64,000 bases of DNA from Methylobacterium sp. E-045 (GCF_022829685.1 NZ_JAKSYE010000089.1:1-64000), one strand, 5' to 3'; shown: positions 45,426-55,093, counted from the first letter of the stretch. Numbers and translations are program-made. The notes: generated by a model from the sequence alone, not told the origin.

Positions 45426-45461
45426 CAGCTCGACCGTGTCCTTCTCTCCGAGGTTTCCGCC

Positions 45462-48400
45462 ATGCTCCACTCCCTGATCCCTGCCGTCGAGCCCGCGGCC
45501 CCGCTTCGGCTCGCGCCCGAAGCGGTATCGGCCGCTGCCCTGCTCGCCGCCGAGCACCTCGTCCCCCATCTCGAACAAGGCCGTCCGGTTGACGCTGCCA
45601 CCCTGCGCGCCGCCATGGAGGCGGCCTTCGGCGCGTCCGACGCGGCCGGCGCTTGGGACTGGAAGACGGCCTATGACGCTTGCGAGGTCGCGACGGTCCT
45701 CTTCCTGCGCAAATACGGAAAGGCGCTTTTCCGCAAAGTCGCTTCCCCGGCTTCACGCCTTTCCGCGCTGATCAAGATCGTCACCCTTCTGCCGACGCAC
45801 ACGCGTCGCTCAGAAGAAGCTCAGGCCTTCCAGCAATTCTCGACGCCGGTCCCGCTCGGTCTCGCCGCCCTGACCGCAGCTTCGCTGACTTCGACCGACC
45901 GCGTGCTGGAACCTTCGGCCGGGACCGGCCTGCTTGCGATCCTCGCCGAGATCGCCGGTTCCGCGCTCATCCTCAACGAGCTTGCCGACACGCGTGCCGA
46001 TCTCCTCACCTCACTCTTTCCGGCAAGCCCCGTCACTCACTTCGACGCCGCCCAGATCGACGATCACCTCGATCGGACGGTCGTTCCCAGCGTCATCATC
46101 ATGAACCCGCCATTCTCGGTGATGGCGAACGTCACCGGACGAGTTGCCGACGCCGCCTATCGCCATATCGCCTCGGCCCTGGCGCGTCTCGCCGATGGCG
46201 GCCGCCTGGTCACCATCACGGGGGCGAACTTCTCGCCCGAGCTGCCTGCCTGGCGCGACGCCTTCATCCGCCTGCAGGAGCGCGGGCGCGTCGTGTTCAC
46301 GGCCGCCGTCGCGGGCTCGGCCTATGCCAAGCATGGCGCGACCATCGAGACGCGCCTGACCGTCATCGACAAGGCGCCGGCCGAGGACGTCACCCGCTTT
46401 CCGGATTCTGCCGGCCTCGCGCCCGACGTCGCGACCCTGCTCGCATGGATCGACCAGCAGGTTCCGGCCCGGTTGCCGGTATCGCTGCCGACGACGATCG
46501 CGAACACGGCGGTCGCGCCGCGCACCGTGCGCAGCTATCCCGCCCGGGCCGCGTCCGCGGCGCCTGCGCGCCGCATGGCTCAGCCCGAAGGCATGCCTCT
46601 CGACTATGAGACGATCGACTGGACTCCGCCGGAGGGTGGTCGCCTGTCGGACTCGATCTACGAGACCTATGCGCTCCAGTCGATCCGCATTCCCCTCGCA
46701 CAATCGCATCCCACCAAACTCGTGCAATCGGCCGCGATGGCGTCGGTCGCGCCGCCGAAGCCGAGCTATCGGCCAGTGCTTCTCGCCCATATCGTCAGCG
46801 ACGGCGTGCTGTCCGACGCCCAGCTCGAGACAGTGATCTATGCCGGCGAGGCGCATGGCGACTATCTCGCCGGCGCCTGGACCGTGGACCAGACCTGCGA
46901 TCTCGTCTCGGCCGCGCCCGACGACGCGCAAAACGCCGTCCGCTTCCGCAAAGGTTTCATGCTCGGCGACGGCACCGGCGCCGGCAAGGGCCGCCAGTCG
47001 GCAGGGATCATCCTCGACAACTGGCTCCAGGGCCGGCGTAAGGCGGTCTGGATCTCCAAATCGGACAAGCTGCTCGAGGACGCCCAGCGCGACTGGTCCG
47101 CGCTCGGCATGGAGCGGCTTCTGGTCACACCGCTGTCGCGTTTCCCGCAGGGCACCGCGATCCGTCTCGCGGAAGGCATCCTTTTCACCACCTACGCCAC
47201 GCTACGGTCCGACGACCGCGGCGAGAAGCTTTCGCGCGTCAAGCAGATCGTCGAATGGTTGGGCTCCGATTTCGACGGAGTGATCATTTTCGACGAAAGC
47301 CACGCCATGCAGAACGCCGGTGGCGGCAAGGGAGAACGGGGCGATGTCGCCCCCTCGCAGCAGGGCCGTGCGGGCTTGCGCCTCCAGCACGCCCTGCCGA
47401 ACGCGCGCGTCGTATACGTCTCCGCAACCGGCGCGACCACCGTCCACAATCTCGTCTACGCCCAGCGGCTCGGCCTGTGGGGCGGCGAGGACTTCCCCTT
47501 CGCCAACCGAGCGGAATTCGTCGAGGCGGTTGAGAATGGCGGCGTCGCGGCCATGGAAGTGCTGGCGCGCGATCTGCGCTCGCTCGGCCTCTACACATCA
47601 CGATCGCTGTCCTACGATGGCGTCGAATATCAGTTGCTCGAGCACCAGCTCACGCCCGAGCAGACCCGCATCTACGATGCCTATGCCGGCGCATTCACCA
47701 TCATCCACAATCATCTCGGCGCGGCGATGCAGGCCGCCAACATCACCGGCGACAGCGGCACGCTGAACCGGCAGGCGAAGTCGGCCGCACGCTCGGCCTT
47801 CGAATCCGCCAAGCAGCGGTTCTTCGGCCATCTGCTGACCAGCATGAAGACCCCGACACTGGTCCGGTCGATCGAGCGGGACCTGGCCGATGGCCATTCC
47901 GCCGTGATCCAGATCGTGTCGACCGGCGAAGCGCTGATGGAACGGCGTCTCGCCGAGATCCCGACCGAGGAATGGAACGACGTCCGGGTGGACATCACGC
48001 CCAGGGAATATGTCCTGGATTACCTCGCCCATTCCTTCCCGGTGCAGCTCTACGAGCCATTCACCGACAGCGAGGGCAACCTGTCGTCGCGTCCGGTCTA
48101 CCGGGACGGTCAGCCCGTCGAAAGCCGCGAAGCTGCCGCGCGGCGAGACGAGCTGATCGAACGCCTCGCCTCGCTGACGCCCGTGCCCGGCGCGCTCGAC
48201 CAGATCGTCCAGCGCTTCGGCACCGACATGGTGGCCGAGGTGACGGGCCGCTCGCGCCGCGTGGTGCGCAAGGGCGAGCGGCTTGCCGTGGAGAACCGCG
48301 CCGCCTCCGCCAATCTCGCAGAAGCCGCCGCGTTCATGGACGATCAGAAGCGCGTGCTCGTGTTCTCAGACGCCGGCGGCACCGGTCGCAGCTACCACGC

Positions 48401-49787
48401 CGATCTCGCGGCGCGGAACCAGCGCCTGCGCGTCCACTATCTGCTTGAGCCGGGCTGGAAGGCCGACGCCGCAATCCAGGGGCTCGGCCGCACCAATCGG
48501 ACGAACCAGGCGCAGCCGCCGCTGTTCCGGCCGATCGCGACCGACGTGAAGGCTGAGAAGCGCTTCCTCTCGACGATCGCGCGCCGGCTCGACACGCTGG
48601 GCGCCATCACGCGCGGCCAGCGCCAGACCGGCGGCCAGGGCCTGTTTCGGCCCGAGGACAATCTGGAATCGCACTACGCGCGCGATGCGCTCCGGCAGCT
48701 CTATCTCCTGCTGGTGCGCGGTAAGGTTGAGAGCTGCTCGCTCGACCGCTTCGAGTCGGCCACCGGCCTGAAGCTGATGGACGACAACGGCATCAAGGAT
48801 GATCTGCCGCCGATCACCACCTTCCTCAACAGGCTCCTGGCGCTGACCATCGATCTGCAGGGCGTGCTCTTCACGGCGTTCGAGCAGCTCCTCACCGCCA
48901 AGATCGAGGGCGCGATCCGGAGCGGCATCTATGATGTCGGGTTGGAGACGCTGCAGGCCGAGAGCTTCATCGTCACCGACAGCCAGGTGATCCACACGCA
49001 TCCGGGCACTGGCGCTGAAACGCGGCTGCTGACCATCACCCGTCGGGAGCGCAATCGGCCGACGGCTTTGGCCGATGTGCTCGGCCAGCTTTCCGATCCT
49101 CGGGCTCGGCTGCTGGTCAACGGTCGCTCCGGCCGCGCCGCGGTGCAGGTTCCCTCACCGTCGATGATGCTCGACGATGGCGAGATCGAGCGGCGCGTCT
49201 GCCTGATCCGGCCGATGGAGCAGCAATATGCGCCCCTGCGGATGATGGACGAGAGCCATTGGGAGGAAGCCGATCGCGCCGCCTTCGCCTCTGCGTGGTG
49301 GGCAGAGCTGAACGAGGTGCCGGAGTTCTCCGACAGTACGATCCACATCGTCGCCGGCCTGCTCCTGCCGATCTGGAAGCGGCTGCCGAACGAGTCGACG
49401 CGGGTCTATCGGCTTCAGACCGATGCCGGCGAGCGCATCATCGGTTGCCGCGTCTCGCCCGCCTGGGCCGCGAACGCCGGCACCATGGGCGCCAGCACGC
49501 TCACGCCAGATGCCGCCTTCACAGCGCTGATCGACGGCACGACCGTCCTCGATCTCACTGGGGGCATGCAGTTGCGCCGCGCCCGGGTGATGGGGATCAA
49601 CCGTATCGAGCTGTCAGGCTTCACCGATGCGATGCGCGATCGACTGCGCGCCTATGGCCTGTTCAGCGAGATCATCTCGTGGAAGCTGCGCTTCTTCGTG
49701 CCCGTCGAAGCTTCCGGTCCCGCCACCCTCGCCAAGCTGCTCGACACCTTTCCCGTTGCGCGCATCTCCGAGCGGGAGGCTGCGTGA
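45462..49787 (+). CDS. Methyltransferase-helicase, strawberry notch family
   Basis: 1,441 residues from the ATG at 45462. The frame is open to 45330, but that part overlaps the terminator and leader. An N-terminal class I methyltransferase has LEPSAGTGLL (about 149-158) and the DNA N6-adenine type IIMNPPFSV (near 215). A superfamily 2 helicase follows, with GDGTGAGKGRQ (about 502-512), IIFDESHAM (near 610) and VYVSATGAT. A helicase C region of strawberry notch type with GLGRTNRTNQ ends the core. It probably modifies and remodels element DNA during transfer. It overlaps the toprim gene by one base. Confidence 0.88.
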   Translation: MLHSLIPAVEPAAPLRLAPEAVSAAALLAAEHLVPHLEQGRPVDAATLRAAMEAAFGASDAAGAWDWKTAYDACEVATVLFLRKYGKALFRKVASPASRLSALIKIVTLLPTHTRRSEEAQAFQQFSTPVPLGLAALTAASLTSTDRVLEPSAGTGLLAILAEIAGSALILNELADTRADLLTSLFPASPVTHFDAAQIDDHLDRTVVPSVIIMNPPFSVMANVTGRVADAAYRHIASALARLADGGRLVTITGANFSPELPAWRDAFIRLQERGRVVFTAAVAGSAYAKHGATIETRLTVIDKAPAEDVTRFPDSAGLAPDVATLLAWIDQQVPARLPVSLPTTIANTAVAPRTVRSYPARAASAAPARRMAQPEGMPLDYETIDWTPPEGGRLSDSIYETYALQSIRIPLAQSHPTKLVQSAAMASVAPPKPSYRPVLLAHIVSDGVLSDAQLETVIYAGEAHGDYLAGAWTVDQTCDLVSAAPDDAQNAVRFRKGFMLGDGTGAGKGRQSAGIILDNWLQGRRKAVWISKSDKLLEDAQRDWSALGMERLLVTPLSRFPQGTAIRLAEGILFTTYATLRSDDRGEKLSRVKQIVEWLGSDFDGVIIFDESHAMQNAGGGKGERGDVAPSQQGRAGLRLQHALPNARVVYVSATGATTVHNLVYAQRLGLWGGEDFPFANRAEFVEAVENGGVAAMEVLARDLRSLGLYTSRSLSYDGVEYQLLEHQLTPEQTRIYDAYAGAFTIIHNHLGAAMQAANITGDSGTLNRQAKSAARSAFESAKQRFFGHLLTSMKTPTLVRSIERDLADGHSAVIQIVSTGEALMERRLAEIPTEEWNDVRVDITPREYVLDYLAHSFPVQLYEPFTDSEGNLSSRPVYRDGQPVESREAAARRDELIERLASLTPVPGALDQIVQRFGTDMVAEVTGRSRRVVRKGERLAVENRAASANLAEAAAFMDDQKRVLVFSDAGGTGRSYHADLAARNQRLRVHYLLEPGWKADAAIQGLGRTNRTNQAQPPLFRPIATDVKAEKRFLSTIARRLDTLGAITRGQRQTGGQGLFRPEDNLESHYARDALRQLYLLLVRGKVESCSLDRFESATGLKLMDDNGIKDDLPPITTFLNRLLALTIDLQGVLFTAFEQLLTAKIEGAIRSGIYDVGLETLQAESFIVTDSQVIHTHPGTGAETRLLTITRRERNRPTALADVLGQLSDPRARLLVNGRSGRAAVQVPSPSMMLDDGEIERRVCLIRPMEQQYAPLRMMDESHWEEADRAAFASAWWAELNEVPEFSDSTIHIVAGLLLPIWKRLPNESTRVYRLQTDAGERIIGCRVSPAWAANAGTMGASTLTPDAAFTALIDGTTVLDLTGGMQLRRARVMGINRIELSGFTDAMRDRLRAYGLFSEIISWKLRFFVPVEASGPATLAKLLDTFPVARISEREAA

Positions 49788-50824
49788 TGGCCCGGCACGA
49801 CGCTTCCGATCTCGCGCACAGTCTCGGCCGGCTGGCCGAGGTGGTATGCCGCCACTACCTGTCGAGCGGGCATCGCGAGGGCCGTTACTGGCTCGTCGGC
49901 GATGTTCGCAACACGCCCGGCCGCTCGATGTATGTCCGGCTCAAGGATTCGCCGAAAGGTGTCGCGGGCAAATGGACCGACGCCGCCACCGGCGAACATG
50001 GCGATCTCCTCGATGTCATCCGTGAAAGCTGCGGCCTGATCGACTTCAAGGACGTGGCCGACGAGGCGCGCACCTTCCTCAGCATGCCGCCACCCGAGCC
50101 CGAGCCACGATGCCAGGAGCCACTACGTCCTGCACCGAGCGGCTCGCCGGAAGCAGCACGGCGTCTCATCGGCATGTCGCAGCCGATTTCGGGCACAATC
50201 GTGCAAGCGTATTTACGGGAACGCGGGATTACAGATTTACGCGGAACCGGAAGCCTTCGCTTCCATCCACGCTGCTACTATCGGCCCGACGAACACGCGC
50301 CGACCGAGACCTGGCCCGCGATGATCGCCGCCGTCACCGATCTCGACGGCAAAATCACAGGTGCGCATCGGACCTGGCTCGATCCCCGATCGCGGAACAA
50401 GGCGCCGATCGACACGCCGAGGCGAGCGATGGGTGATCTGCTCGGCAACGCGGTGCGCTTCGGCCTCGGTGGCGAGGTCATGGCGGCCGGCGAAGGCATC
50501 GAGACCGTGCTGTCGCTCCGACAGGTGCTTCCCGACATGCCGATGCTGGCGGCGCTCTCAGCGGCCCATCTCGCTGCCATCCTGTTCCCCGATACGCTGC
50601 GACGGCTCTATATCGTGCGCGACAATGATCCGGCCGGTGATGGTGCGCGTGACAGTCTGATCGAACGGGCCAACGCCGTCGGGATCGATGCGATCGTCAT
50701 CTCGCCGGCGCTCGGCGACTTCAACGAGGATCTCTGCGCCTTGGGCATCGAGCATTTCCGGCAGAAATCGCGGATGCAGATCGCACCTCAGGACGTCGCA
50801 AGGTTCATGGCGCTGGCGGCATAA
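49787..50824 (+). CDS. Toprim-domain protein (primase-like)
   Basis: 345 residues. The ATG at 49787 uses the last base of the upstream stop. An N-terminal region (HYLSSGHREGRYWLVGDVRN and KWTDAATGEHGDLLDVI) resembles the CHC2-less zinc-binding part of phage and plasmid primases. The toprim core is seen in MAAGEGIETVLSLRQ (Glu) and LYIVRDNDPAGDGA (Asp-x-Asp). It may prime the complementary strand in the recipient or during replication of the excised element. Confidence 0.85.
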   Translation: MARHDASDLAHSLGRLAEVVCRHYLSSGHREGRYWLVGDVRNTPGRSMYVRLKDSPKGVAGKWTDAATGEHGDLLDVIRESCGLIDFKDVADEARTFLSMPPPEPEPRCQEPLRPAPSGSPEAARRLIGMSQPISGTIVQAYLRERGITDLRGTGSLRFHPRCYYRPDEHAPTETWPAMIAAVTDLDGKITGAHRTWLDPRSRNKAPIDTPRRAMGDLLGNAVRFGLGGEVMAAGEGIETVLSLRQVLPDMPMLAALSAAHLAAILFPDTLRRLYIVRDNDPAGDGARDSLIERANAVGIDAIVISPALGDFNEDLCALGIEHFRQKSRMQIAPQDVARFMALAA

Positions 50825-51138
50825 CCCGGCACGCGAGAGCGGCAATGGCGGTGCATCGTCATGCTCGCGCGGATGCACCAACCATCGGAGGGGGACCGCG
50901 CCTCGGCCTTCGAGAGGGCGATCGGCCAGCAAACGGTCCCGCCCGACAATGGCTGCGGCCGACGATTTTCCGGCGGCGCGTGCCGCGCCTTTCCATCGCG
51001 AGGCAAAATCGCCGGCCTTCGCCATCCTCTGCTAACGCTCCGGCCCTGCGCTGCGCTCCGGGTGCCGGGCCGGCCCGCCCGCCGGCTTTCGTCGCCATGA
51101 AGGCCGCGACGGTCGCGGTCCAACCGACGGAGCATCCC
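50825..51138. other. Gene-free stretch before the DUF2493 gene
   Basis: About 314 bases of GC-rich DNA. Frames are open by composition only, with no coding-like product. A GC-rich inverted pair (gccgggccggcccg near 51061-51076) is the only structure I see. It may hold the promoter of the DUF2493 gene. Confidence 0.4.
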
Positions 51139-52062
51139 ATGAGCGAGCACGACGACTTCGAACCGCATCACGCCTCATCACCGACCGACCATGTCCTCTA
51201 TGAGCTTCAGCTCCACGGCTATCGTCCCTTCGAGGATGAACCCGACCAGCGGCTCTTGCCCGATGGCAATGCGGTCGCGGGCGCTATCTCGGACATCTTC
51301 GACGCCCTGATCGGGACGCTGGAAGACACTCGCCTCGAACCCGACCTCGATGATCTCCTCTGGTCGACGGTCAACGTCTTTCACCGCGCCACCGACCGGA
51401 TCGCGCGCGAACTCGACGACAACGAGCAGGCGCAACGCCGCGGACAGCGTGAACAGGACGGCAGCGAAGTGAAGGGGGTCGAACTCGAGCGCCACATCGC
51501 CGAGGGTCAGACTCTAATCGAACGCCAGAACGCCTTCGAACTGATGCGCGACCAGGCGGCCGAACACTACGAACGCCACGTCGGCAAGACCTGGCTTCCG
51601 CGCAGCGGGTCAAGGGTCAACCACCGCAATCTCACCTCGGCGATGATTGACAGCCGCGACTTCCTGGCAGCGAAGCGGCGCGCCGAGCAGACGATCCTTC
51701 TTCCCCCTGGTCCGAAAATCCTCGTCACCGGCGGGCTCGACTTCAACGATCACCGCCTGATCTGGGCCAAGCTCGACCAGGTGCATGAAAAGCACCCGGA
51801 CATGGTGCTGATGCACGGCAAGTCGCCGAAGGGCGCCGAGAAGATCGCATCCCTTTGGGCGACGAACCGGAACGTGCCGCAGATCGGTTTCGCTCCCGAC
51901 TGGACGAAGCACGGCCGCGCAGCGCCCTTCAAACGTAACGACGAGATGCTGGAAATCCTGCCCAAGGGCGTGATGCACTTCCCCGGCACCGGCATCAACG
52001 ACAACCTCGCCGACAAGGCGAAGAAGCTCGGCATCCCGGTCTGGAAGTTCGGCGGCGCTTGA
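51139..52062 (+). CDS. DUF2493 (SLOG-like) protein
   Basis: 307 residues from the ATG at 51139. The open frame to 50845 is not protein-like. A helical N-terminal half (with DDLLWSTVNVFHRATDRIARE) precedes the DUF2493 domain, which starts at KILVTGGLDFNDH (near 193) and includes DMVLMHGKSPKGAEKIA. SLOG-related folds bind nucleotides or nucleotide-derived ligands. The gene is a regular member of this ICE backbone. The role is unknown. Confidence 0.85.
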   Translation: MSEHDDFEPHHASSPTDHVLYELQLHGYRPFEDEPDQRLLPDGNAVAGAISDIFDALIGTLEDTRLEPDLDDLLWSTVNVFHRATDRIARELDDNEQAQRRGQREQDGSEVKGVELERHIAEGQTLIERQNAFELMRDQAAEHYERHVGKTWLPRSGSRVNHRNLTSAMIDSRDFLAAKRRAEQTILLPPGPKILVTGGLDFNDHRLIWAKLDQVHEKHPDMVLMHGKSPKGAEKIASLWATNRNVPQIGFAPDWTKHGRAAPFKRNDEMLEILPKGVMHFPGTGINDNLADKAKKLGIPVWKFGGA

Positions 52063-52148
52063 GCGCCGCCTGCCGGCAAGACGACTGAATCGCTGGATCG
52101 CAGCGCGCAATGTTTCTACTTAAGTCACTGAACGGAGCGCGGGATGCG

Positions 52149-52727
52149 ATGAGCACAATCACGGATGACGACTACAAAATCCATATGGCACCTGTCGTCG
52201 CCGAGGGCTTCACGCTCGATCCGCCCGGATTTGAGCGTCTTTCGTCGTGGACGCATATGCTGATGCACCTCGTCAACGCGCGCACCAACTTCGAGTGGGT
52301 GCGTGACCACCCGGTCGAACTCGGCGAGCTGGAAAACTCGCTGCGCCAGCAGGCGTTCTTCGTCGCCGGGATCATGGCCTACTGTCGCTGCTATGCATCG
52401 TCGGGATCGGGAATTCCGATGCTCGATGCAAAGAAGGTCTACGAAGGATCAGACGACGGAAAACAGGTCCATGAACGTCTCATTGGCCTGCGTAACTCGA
52501 TCGCCGCGCACACGGACGCGTCGGACATCGTTCGCCTCACCCTCGCAGTGAAAGACGAGCCCGAACGTCTCGTCATCCGGCACCTGTGGACGATGGCGGT
52601 CCCCGTCAACGAGATCGCCGACTTCCTGGAAGCTGTCGCTCACACCGAGCACTTCGTCACGATCAGCCTGAACAAATACTTGAACCGGCTCGAAAAGGAC
52701 CGTGGCAAGACCATTGAACTCGACTGA
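52149..52727 (+). CDS. Hypothetical helical protein
   Basis: 192 residues from the ATG at 52149. An upstream in-frame ATG at 52110 adds 13 residues without a better binding site. The protein appears all-helical, with RLSSWTHMLMHLVNARTNFEWV and LIGLRNSIAAHTDASD. The RN-x6-H pattern recalls HEPN-type RNases (R-x4-6-H) and is worth checking, but I do not assign activity. It lies between DUF2493 and two small membrane protein genes. Confidence 0.6.
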   Translation: MSTITDDDYKIHMAPVVAEGFTLDPPGFERLSSWTHMLMHLVNARTNFEWVRDHPVELGELENSLRQQAFFVAGIMAYCRCYASSGSGIPMLDAKKVYEGSDDGKQVHERLIGLRNSIAAHTDASDIVRLTLAVKDEPERLVIRHLWTMAVPVNEIADFLEAVAHTEHFVTISLNKYLNRLEKDRGKTIELD

Positions 52728-52951
52728 CGTTTTCCCGGTATCACCGCGGCTCCTGACGCGAAAACCACCCCCGCTTATCTGCGCTGATCCTTGGTCAGAC
52801 TGTTCGCCTGACGCCATCAACCCGTAAAGGGTCGGCTATGCGAGCATGCCGCCGCTTCGGCTGCGCCTGCGCGGTGATTGCAGCGTTCAGTCCGACACTT
52901 CGGGCGCCTGTCAGCGGGGGATGGTCCTCCGCTCAAACAGGAGCCGGATCG

Positions 52952-53119
52952 ATGTCCCTCAACGACGCGCACGCCTTCGCCTTCAGCCTCGCCACCACCC
53001 TGATGGCCGCCATCATCATCTTCCAGGCCGGCGACGGCACTCTCTCGGTGACGCCCGCCAGCGAATACGACGGCGACATGGCCGCGATCGTCCATGAGAT
53101 CGATCCCTTCGTCCCATAA
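52952..53119 (+). CDS. Small single-span membrane protein
   Basis: 55 residues from the ATG at 52952, with AGGAGCC 9 bases upstream. The open frame to 52838 gives an unlikely Cys-rich leader. One hydrophobic helix (AFAFSLATTLMAAIIIFQA, about 7-25) is followed by an acidic tail. It resembles short membrane proteins of conjugative elements. No function can be read. Confidence 0.5.
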   Translation: MSLNDAHAFAFSLATTLMAAIIIFQAGDGTLSVTPASEYDGDMAAIVHEIDPFVP

Positions 53120-53205
53120 CCGGGGCGAACCGGCGCCGCCGCGCGGAAGTCGCACGCGATTTCCGCTCCCGGCGCAGCCGGTTTTCAGCTATAGTTTGAG
53201 CGCGC

Positions 53206-53262
53206 CATGGTGGTGGTGGAGGCGCGACCGTCAGACTATTTCTCGCGGAGGCCACCACCATG
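53206..53262 (+). promoter_or_regulatory. Inverted repeat that covers the start codon of the next gene
   Basis: CATGGTGGTGG (53206-53216) is the exact reverse complement of CCACCACCATG (53252-53262). The second arm contains the ATG at 53260. If the mRNA starts upstream, an 11-bp stem with a 35-base loop would hide the start codon. The loop contains the CGCGGAG string also seen after the two leader hairpins. Confidence 0.5.
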
Positions 53263-53703
53263 ATCATCCTCGCAATACTCGCATCCTTCGCAGCCATCGG
53301 CCTGCTTTGCTGGCTGCTGTTCACTCTGGCCGTCTTCGCGCTGCCGGCGTTCGTCGGCGTGACCGCGGGCGCCTGGGCGCACGACACCGGCGCCGGCATC
53401 CTCGGGGCCGTCCTGGTCGGAGCCGTCGCCGCCGCCCTCACGCTGGCGGCCGGTCACCTGCTTATCACCTTCGTCCGCCCGATGTGGCTGAAGCTCATCG
53501 TGGCCATCGCCTTTGTCGCGCCGTCGGCGATTGCTGGATTCCACGCCACGCATGGCATTGTGAAGCACCTCATGCCTTCCGAGGGATGGCAGATCACCTT
53601 CTCCGTCATTGGCGCGATCGCGGTCGGCATCACCGCCTTCATACGGGTCGCAGGAATGGCGGCGGCCCCGGGCCCGTCCGGGCGGGACCTCGCGCGAGCC
53701 TGA
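53260..53703 (+). CDS. Four-span membrane protein
   Basis: 147 residues with four hydrophobic segments (about 2-25, 27-62, 72-92 and 108-128). It starts MIILAILASFAAIGLLCWLL. No motif is recognised. Its place in the backbone suggests an ICE-maintenance or surface role, but nothing in the sequence shows it. Confidence 0.65.
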   Translation: MIILAILASFAAIGLLCWLLFTLAVFALPAFVGVTAGAWAHDTGAGILGAVLVGAVAAALTLAAGHLLITFVRPMWLKLIVAIAFVAPSAIAGFHATHGIVKHLMPSEGWQITFSVIGAIAVGITAFIRVAGMAAAPGPSGRDLARA

Positions 53704-54268
53704 TCGTTATTGTCGCCGTTGCGAGGGCAAGACCAGCGATAGGCGGCAACCGCACCTCGTCTGAGGCTGTTGGGATCGGAAGGTGGAGCCCGGATAAGAC
53801 GCTGGCCCCGGGAAGCGGCCCTCGTCGGAGCAGTTACCCTGGCAGGACCACGTCTCGGCGGCACACCGAATATCCGGGGCGGCAATCTCCCGTTTGACGG
53901 TGGCGGGTCAGGATGCAGCGCCGATGCCCGTCCGGGAGGAGACGAAGCCTGTGAGTGTTACCACGACGCCGGCTGCCGGTGCGGGTCGGCCACCATTTTC
54001 TCCGTTCTCTGACCGTGCCTCAACCGCTCCAAACGGCCTCTTCAATGGCCTGATCTGGCCGAAGGCCGGCTTCGCCTCGATCGCCTATGACGCAACAGCC
54101 GTGTCAAATTTTCTTCCCCTGCCGGCTGCGCCGCCATTCCTCGCGAGACAAGAAAGCCCTCCTTAGCTGTCAGGCCCCTTCGGGGTGCGCCGTCGATCGC
54201 CTCCGGCCTGCCGATCGGCATCGAGGCCGCAATGGTGCGGGCTCGGGAACGGAAAACGGAGACTTACA
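53704..54268. other. 565-base stretch with no convincing gene
   Basis: The stretch holds an open frame 53894-54166 (TTG start, 90 residues, Pro/Ala/Ser-rich, with FSPFSDRASTAPNGLFNGLIW) that could be a real small protein. It has no ribosome binding site and no family resemblance. The end (54170-54268) is the leader of the DUF736 gene, with a weak inverted repeat cctccggcctgccg/cggcatcgaggccg. Confidence 0.4.
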
Positions 54269-54592
54269 ATGGCGACCATCGGCACCTTCAAGAAGACCGG
54301 CTCGAACGAGTTCACCGGCGAAATCGTTACCCTCAGCGTCCAGGCCAAGGGCGTGCGCATCGTCCCCGACCAGCGCGCCACCGGCGAGAACGCTCCCAGC
54401 CACAGGGTTCTGGTTGGCCGCGCCGAGATCGGCGCCGCCTGGTCCAAGCGCTCCAACGAAGGCCGCGACTATCTGGGCCTCAAGCTGGACGATCCGAGCT
54501 TCAACGCCCCCATCTACGCCAACCTCTTCGACGACGAGGACGAGAGCTTCTCGCTGATCTGGTCCCGGCCCAACGGGCGGCGCGGCGACTGA
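54269..54592 (+). CDS. DUF736 protein (first copy)
   Basis: 107 residues from the ATG at 54269. It starts MATIGTFKKTGSNEFTGEI and contains HRVLVGRAEIGAAWSKRSNEG and YLGLKLDDPSF, the DUF736 hallmarks. These small beta-rich proteins are found almost only on alphaproteobacterial plasmids and ICEs, usually near relaxase genes. Function unknown. A second, diverged copy lies at 59796. A long perfect hairpin follows the stop. Confidence 0.9.
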   Translation: MATIGTFKKTGSNEFTGEIVTLSVQAKGVRIVPDQRATGENAPSHRVLVGRAEIGAAWSKRSNEGRDYLGLKLDDPSFNAPIYANLFDDEDESFSLIWSRPNGRRGD

Positions 54593-54601
54593 GGCCCGCG
54601 C

Positions 54602-54630
54602 AAGGCCCCGGCCGAACAGGCCGGGGCCTT
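54602..54630 (+). terminator. Hairpin after the DUF736 gene
   Basis: AAGGCCCCGGCC (54602-54613) pairs perfectly with GGCCGGGGCCTT (54619-54630) around GAACA. No T-run follows, only TTCG, so termination efficiency is uncertain. The 12 GC-rich pairs and the position 10 bases after the stop favour a terminator. Confidence 0.7.
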
Positions 54631-54717
54631 CGCCACGGAGATAACCGGATCAGTTCACGCCGCAGATGCCCCGACGGTACCCCAGCAGCAGCTTTTGGGT
54701 AGTCAGGCGACACATGG

Positions 54718-54734
54718 ACGACTATAATAGTCGT
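54718..54734 (+). promoter_or_regulatory. Operator and promoter of the QseC-like gene
   Basis: ACGACTATAATAGTCGT is a perfect 17-base palindrome. Its centre is TATAAT (54723-54728), a consensus -10 box. Binding by a dimeric HTH protein would shut the promoter off. The XRE regulator encoded from 54777 is the obvious candidate. Confidence 0.75.
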
Positions 54735-54776
54735 AGTTCTGGCGTGCGCGTAGGTCTGAGTGGGAGGTGATCATGC

Positions 54777-55019
54777 ATGATCACCGCCCGACAATCGCGG
54801 GCCGCACGCGCGTTGCTGGGTTGGACGCAGGAGACGCTCGCTGACAAGGCCCGAGTATCACTGACCGCGCTCAAGCGCCTCGAATCCGCAAGCGGCCTCG
54901 AGGTGTACGAGTCGACGCGGGATGAGGTTCGGCGCGCCTTCGAACGTGGCGGGATTGTCTTCCTCAACTCCGACCAAGGCGTGGGGTTGATGCTGGTCGA
55001 TGCAAAGAGAGAAGCGTGA
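54777..55019 (+). CDS. XRE-family regulator, QseC-like
   Basis: 80 residues. Residues 5-45 form an HTH (RAARALLGWTQETLADKARV, SLTALKRLE) followed by a short dimerisation tail (VRRAFERGGIVFLN). In Mesorhizobium ICEMlSym a small HTH protein of this kind, QseC, controls the antiactivator gene qseM and thereby sets which cells become donors. Here it lies just upstream of a DUF2285 gene, on the same strand, which supports the same role. The palindrome at 54718 suggests autoregulation. Confidence 0.8.
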   Translation: MITARQSRAARALLGWTQETLADKARVSLTALKRLESASGLEVYESTRDEVRRAFERGGIVFLNSDQGVGLMLVDAKREA

Positions 55020-55093
55020 CATAGGGGCGCATGCCCACACCACCCGGTCTTTACGCGACGGCGCCGCCGGGATGCAATGCATTCAAAACATCG

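Noticed and set aside
53894..54166. 90-residue open frame with TTG start
   Set aside because: No ribosome binding site, no family resemblance and low-complexity composition; kept only as a possibility.
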